In this document: positions 52,715-55,701 of the stretch, piece by piece
Position numbering within the stretch: position 1 is the stretch's first letter
Layout of the letters: every line of letters starts with the position of its first letter
Source of the DNA: Acetobacterium fimetarium
Lineage (GTDB): Bacteria; Bacillota; Clostridia; Eubacteriales; Eubacteriaceae
NCBI RefSeq assembly: GCF_014284475.1
Contig: NZ_WJBC01000020.1
Span: 1-55,701 of the forward strand
Reading direction: 5' to 3'
Length of the DNA stretch: 55,701 nucleotides
Position numbers and translations under genes: made by a program
Notes under the pieces: generated by a model
What the model was told of the DNA's origin: nothing
What the model saw: only the letters and a program-made list of their open reading frames with translations
Databases searched by the model: none

Positions 52715-53872
52715 ATGCAGGATCAGGAACGATTGGAAATTTACAGAAAAGAAGCCATCCGTTTACGCAGAGCGCTTCATCAGATTCCGGAAGAAGGATT
52801 TAAATTAGAAAAAACGCAGGCCTATATCATCAATTATTTAAAGACAATGGGTTATGAACCGGAAACGGTGTGTCAATCCGGCATTGTTCTATATATAAAA
52901 GGAACAGATGAAAATAATACGATCGCATTTCGGGCCGATATGGACGCGCTGTGCATCACGGAAGAAGCCGAGCATGATTACGTATCCAGGCACGTGGGGA
53001 TGATGCATGCCTGCGGACATGATGGACACATGACCATGAATCTGCTGCTGGCAAAATACTTGTATGATCATCCCGAAGAGCGAAAAAGAAGCGTCTTATT
53101 GATTTTTCAACCCGCCGAAGAAGGTCCCGGTGGTGCAAAACCAATGATAGCGACAGGAATACTGGAAAAATATGATGTGAAAGCGATTTTTGGCTATCAT
53201 CTTTTTCCTTTTGTTGAAGAGGGGATTCTCAGCACAACAGATGGTCCAATGATGGCAAAAAACAGTGAATTCTTTATTACCGTGCATGGAGTCAGTGGGC
53301 ATGCTGCCGAGCCACAGCTTGCTGTGGATGCGATTGTAGCCAGTGCTTCTCTGGTCACCTGCATCCAGAGCATCATCAGCCGAAATTCCGATCCGATGGA
53401 AAGTGCAGTGATCTCGATTGGTTTATTGAATGGCGGTACAAGAGTGAACGTGGTCGCCGAAGAAGTTAAACTTGGCGGGACAATTCGTTCATTCAGTATG
53501 GAAAATCATCGCATGATTCATCGGCGCCTTGCAGAAATTGTGAAAGGCATTGAAATGACCTATGGGTGCAGCATTGATCTTGAATTTGTCGACATGTATC
53601 CACCGGTAATCAATGATCCGGATCTGTACAAGATATTTTTAGAACTTTGCGAATCAGAAGAACGTGAAAAACTTCAGAAAATCATGCTGTCAGAAGATTT
53701 TGCCTTTTTTCAAAAGGAAATTCCGGGATTGTTTATCGGTTTGGGAACCAGAAACACCAAAAAAGGCTTTGATCATGACTTGCACAAGACAGAGTTTAAC
53801 TTCGATGAAAAAGTGCTGCTGAAAGGCGTTGGCATGTCACTTGAATTTATAAACTATCCAAAACAATTTTAA
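52715..53872 (+). CDS. M20-family amidohydrolase / peptidase
   Basis: A 385-residue cytosolic metal-dependent amidohydrolase of the M20D/HipO type. Motifs are RRALHQIPEEGF at the start, FRADMDALCITEE, MHACGHDGHMTMNL (cysteine and histidine metal ligands), FQPAEEGPGGAKPMI with the catalytic glutamate, and the dimerisation domain (about 180-300) starting FFITVHGVSGHAAEP. Relatives cleave N-acyl amino acids or N-acetyl-diaminopimelate. The start MQDQE at 52715 is chosen because AGAAAGGGA precedes it. A small hairpin (CGGCGATT/AATCGCCG, 52648-52685) lies between apbE and this gene. Confidence 0.93.
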   Translation: MQDQERLEIYRKEAIRLRRALHQIPEEGFKLEKTQAYIINYLKTMGYEPETVCQSGIVLYIKGTDENNTIAFRADMDALCITEEAEHDYVSRHVGMMHACGHDGHMTMNLLLAKYLYDHPEERKRSVLLIFQPAEEGPGGAKPMIATGILEKYDVKAIFGYHLFPFVEEGILSTTDGPMMAKNSEFFITVHGVSGHAAEPQLAVDAIVASASLVTCIQSIISRNSDPMESAVISIGLLNGGTRVNVVAEEVKLGGTIRSFSMENHRMIHRRLAEIVKGIEMTYGCSIDLEFVDMYPPVINDPDLYKIFLELCESEEREKLQKIMLSEDFAFFQKEIPGLFIGLGTRNTKKGFDHDLHKTEFNFDEKVLLKGVGMSLEFINYPKQF

Positions 53873-53887
53873 CAGGAGGAATTTAAT

Positions 53888-54631
53888 ATGTATCAGGAAT
53901 TTGCACAAGTTTATGACGAACTGATGAGCGAAATAGATTATAAAAACTGGGCTGACTATGTCAGCAGAATATTTCTCAACGGGAAACGGGAAATCAAATC
54001 AGTGTTGGAATTTGGCTGTGGAACAGGAAACATCACCTGTAATTTGGCAGCGAAAGGATTCGATATGACAGCGGTTGACCTGTCTGAAGGAATGCTGACA
54101 ATTGCCGACGAAAAGGCAGATCGGATGGGCATAAAAAATATCCAATTCTATTTGGGCGATATGAGTAATTTCCAAATCAATCAGACATTTGATGCCGTTA
54201 TCTCATGTTGTGACAGCGTCAATTATTTACCTAGCCTGGAGGCAGTGCAGAGCTTTCTGCTTTGCAGCTATGATTGTTTGGAAAGTGGTGGATTACTGGT
54301 ATTTGATATGAATACTGTTTCAAAATACAAAAAAGTTATTATGGATAACACCTATGTCTATGATCTTGATGATATCTACTGTGTATGGGAAAACGAACCA
54401 CACTTTGAAAACAACGAAATGCATTTTAATATAACATTTTTTGATAAAAATGAAGATGGAACCTATAATCGCCACGAAGAAACTCAAGTGCAGTATTTTT
54501 ATACCATCGAAGATATCCACCTCTGTTTGAAAAATATCGGATTCCAGAATATGAAGTATTACAATTTCGGAACCTTCCTGGCAGGAAGCAATGAAGGCGA
54601 CCGCATTCAAATAGTTGCAGAAAAAAAATAA
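53888..54631 (+). CDS. Class I SAM-dependent methyltransferase
   Basis: A 247-residue small-molecule methyltransferase. The Rossmann SAM-binding motif is VLEFGCGTGNITCNLA (about 39-54), followed by VDLSEGML and a substrate-side segment ISCCDSVNYL. The start YQEFAQVYDELM is common in YqeM-like methyltransferases of Firmicutes. The substrate is unknown. AGGAGG precedes ATG 53888, 15 bp after the amidohydrolase, so the two are probably cotranscribed. Confidence 0.88.
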   Translation: MYQEFAQVYDELMSEIDYKNWADYVSRIFLNGKREIKSVLEFGCGTGNITCNLAAKGFDMTAVDLSEGMLTIADEKADRMGIKNIQFYLGDMSNFQINQTFDAVISCCDSVNYLPSLEAVQSFLLCSYDCLESGGLLVFDMNTVSKYKKVIMDNTYVYDLDDIYCVWENEPHFENNEMHFNITFFDKNEDGTYNRHEETQVQYFYTIEDIHLCLKNIGFQNMKYYNFGTFLAGSNEGDRIQIVAEKK

Positions 54632-54649
54632 AAAAACGAAGAAAAAGCA

Positions 54650-54678
54650 TTGACAAACTGAATTATCAGCCGTATAAT
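54650..54678 (+). promoter_or_regulatory. tRNA cluster promoter
   Basis: Full-consensus TTGACA (54650-54655), 17-bp spacer, TATAAT (54673-54678), 20 bp upstream of the first tRNA. Confidence 0.9.
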
Positions 54679-54697
54679 AACACTTGTCCCAATTGAT

Positions 54698-54773
54698 GGT
54701 CGCTTAGCTCAGCTGGGAGAGCACCTGCCTTACAAGCAGGGGGTCACAGGTTCGAGCCCTGTAGCGACCACCA
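54698..54773 (+). tRNA. tRNA-Val (TAC)
   Basis: A 76-nt cloverleaf: acceptor GGTCGCT/AGCGACC, D arm TAGCTCAGCTGGGAGAGC, anticodon loop CTTACAA giving TAC, T arm with GGTTCGAGCC, discriminator A and encoded CCA. Confidence 0.97.
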
Positions 54774-54796
54774 TTTTTCACAAGTTTATACAGGAT

Positions 54797-54873
54797 GGCC
54801 TGGTAGTTCAGTTGGTTAGAATGCCAGCCTGTCACGCTGGAGGTCGAGAGTTCGAGTCTCTTCCAGGTCGCCA
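54797..54873 (+). tRNA. tRNA-Asp (GTC)
   Basis: A 77-nt cloverleaf: acceptor GGCCTGG/CCAGGTC with one G-T pair, anticodon loop CTGTCAC giving GTC, T loop GTTCGAGTC, discriminator G and encoded CCA. Confidence 0.97.
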
Positions 54874-54999
54874 TTTTTACAATGGCAGGTATAAACATAA
54901 AATAGCATTAAATGCGACAATCAACATTGCTACCCCAAGGTTGATCAGGGTAATCCTGTCATTGGATTGCAGACCAAGGAGTAGTAAAGTTATGTAACG

Positions 55000-55019
55000 A
55001 ACTTTAAACGTTTAAAGTT
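55000..55019. repeat. Perfect 20-bp palindrome in the tRNA cluster
   Basis: AACTTTAAACGTTTAAAGTT is self-complementary over all 20 bp and lies 7 bp before the tRNA-Phe remnant. It could be an operator or a cruciform/processing site. The rest of 54874-54999 has no recognisable feature. Confidence 0.75.
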
Positions 55020-55026
55020 AATGTTT

Positions 55027-55101
55027 GCCCAGATAGCTCAGTCGGTATAAGTAGAGAACCCAAATCTTTGATTTGGTGTGAATCACTTAGTTAGGCAGAC
55101 A
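55027..55101 (+). pseudogene. tRNA-Phe remnant
   Basis: The first 21 nt (55027-55047) are identical to the 5' end of the intact tRNA-Phe at 55150, and the identity extends three bases upstream into the flank. After that the sequence diverges: a perfect CCAAATC/GATTTGG hairpin occupies the anticodon-arm position, but there is no T arm, no matching acceptor 3' strand and no CCA. It has tRNA length but cannot fold as one, so it is a decayed or recombined copy. Confidence 0.75.
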
Positions 55102-55149
55102 AATGTATTGCCGATACGATTGAAGACAAACAGAACTATTTTATTATTT

Positions 55150-55225
<76 letters not shown>

Positions 55226-55230
55226 CTAAT

Positions 55231-55305
55231 GCGGAAGTGGCTCAGTGGTAGAGCATCGCCTTGCCAAGGCGAGGGTCGCGAGTTCAAATCTCGTCTTCCG
55301 CTCCA
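55231..55305 (+). tRNA. tRNA-Gly (GCC)
   Basis: A 75-nt cloverleaf: acceptor GCGGAAG/CTTCCGC, anticodon loop TTGCCAA giving GCC, T loop GTTCAAATC, discriminator T and encoded CCA. Confidence 0.97.
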
Positions 55306-55321
55306 TTTTTTATTTTAATAG

Positions 55322-55395
55322 GGTGCCATAGCCAAGCGGTAAGGCAAAGGTCTGCAACACCTCTATCCCCAGTTCGATTCTGGGTGGCACCTCCA
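55322..55395 (+). tRNA. tRNA-Cys (GCA)
   Basis: A 74-nt cloverleaf: acceptor GGTGCCA/TGGCACC, short D arm, anticodon loop CTGCAAC giving GCA, T loop GTTCGATTC, discriminator T and encoded CCA. Confidence 0.97.
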
Positions 55396-55414
55396 AAATA
55401 AATAAAAAAACAGC

Positions 55415-55443
55415 TTGACAATCAGAAGAAACGACGATATAAT
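55415..55443 (+). promoter_or_regulatory. rRNA operon promoter
   Basis: Full-consensus TTGACA (55415-55420), 17-bp spacer, TATAAT (55438-55443), 19 bp after tRNA-Cys. The rRNA operon can therefore be transcribed both from here and by read-through from the tRNA promoter. Confidence 0.92.
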
Positions 55444-55665
55444 AGAAAAGCTTTCGAGTGAGAAAGCGGCGGTCATAGAAAAGAGAATAGTACCATAAAA
55501 CCTGTAAATAGCCTTGAAATCCTTCGGGATTTCGGCAAAATAGAAACAGAGAGATGCACTCTATAAAACATCAGCTCGGCAGAGGATAAAGTGCACTCGG
55601 TAGAGTATAAAACTTAAGTTTTCATGAGACAGCATTTAAAGGCCGAAAGGCTTTAAATACAAACT
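55444..55665 (+). other. rRNA operon leader
   Basis: An untranslated leader of about 220 nt. Visible hairpins are GCTTTC/GAAAGC just after the promoter, GAAATCC/GGATTTC near 55515-55533, and a strong ATTTAAAG-CC/GG-CTTTAAAT stem with GAAA loop at 55634-55658 immediately before 16S, which are probable antitermination or RNase III processing structures. No coding sequence. Confidence 0.7.
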
Positions 55666-55701
55666 TTTATTGAGAGTTTGATCCTGGCTCAGGACGAACG
55701 C
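55666..55701 (+). rRNA. 16S ribosomal RNA, 5' end only
   Basis: The universal start GAGAGTTTGATCCTGGCTCA (55672-55691) followed by GGACGAACGC. The gene continues beyond the window; the exact 5' end is estimated. Confidence 0.97.

Noticed and set aside
54704-54898. Open frame on the minus strand across two tRNAs
   Set aside because: It is the antisense of tRNA-Val and tRNA-Asp; such frames recur as spurious calls at tRNA loci.

Overview
The window reads as chromosome of a low-to-moderate GC, Gram-positive anaerobe of the class Clostridia. The best overall fit is an Acetobacterium/Eubacterium-like acetogen. This is inference from gene content and style, not from a search: sigma-A promoters with TATAAT and TRTG-extended -10 boxes, strong AGGAGG-type ribosome sites, a CcpN/PPDK-regulator/PPDK operon, a 2-hydroxyacyl-CoA dehydratase activase-like giant protein, a class I two-subunit fumarase, and ApbE with NusG-II and Gx-transporter genes. 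Most of the sequence is ordinary, dense housekeeping and regulatory DNA. I see no prophage, insertion sequence, CRISPR array or known defence island.

Layout. 1-5670: a GPH-type sugar/cation symporter with an in-frame stop just after its best start, comM, a drug/metabolite exporter, and an MFS transporter with a long structured leader. 6002-7838: a TetR regulator divergent from a two-gene unit (DUF6530-like plus a degenerate GIY-YIG protein), with an elaborate operator region between them. 7865-15175: arginine biosynthesis as a divergon, argGH leftward and argCJBD rightward, with ArgR-type boxes over the promoters; argF and carAB are not here. 15393-19649: two divergent OmpR-family two-component systems. 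19836-27623: a flippase-like membrane protein, trmL, then an unusual operon of fumarase, aspartate/aromatic aminotransferase, a LacI regulator, lipoate ligase and a TraB-family protein. 27734-31646: a polar amino acid ABC importer, a PHP histidinol phosphatase and comEA. 31782-35878: ccpN, the PPDK regulatory protein and ppdK. 36438-41631: the macromolecular synthesis operon (dnaG, rpoD, trmK, nif3-like), then rnpB. 41756-47560: an FGGY kinase and a 1411-residue activase-type protein. 48067-52644: a PhoPR-like system, then Gx transporter/NusG-II and divergent apbE. 52715-54631: an M20 amidohydrolase and a methyltransferase. 54650-55701: tRNA-Val, -Asp, a tRNA-Phe remnant, tRNA-Phe, -Gly and -Cys, then the promoter, leader and first bases of a 16S rRNA gene.

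The most interesting non-genic signal is a palindromic element of 97-98 bp present twice (15227-15323 and, inverted, 47606-47703). The two copies differ, but the differences keep base pairing in several stem positions, so a folded form appears to be under selection. Other points worth a look are the TetR/DUF6530/GIY-YIG locus with a 20-bp inverted repeat and tandem palindromic operators around one promoter, the terminator-rich leader of the leftward MFS gene, the UAA at codon 4 of the GPH symporter, and a tRNA-length remnant of tRNA-Phe in the tRNA cluster.
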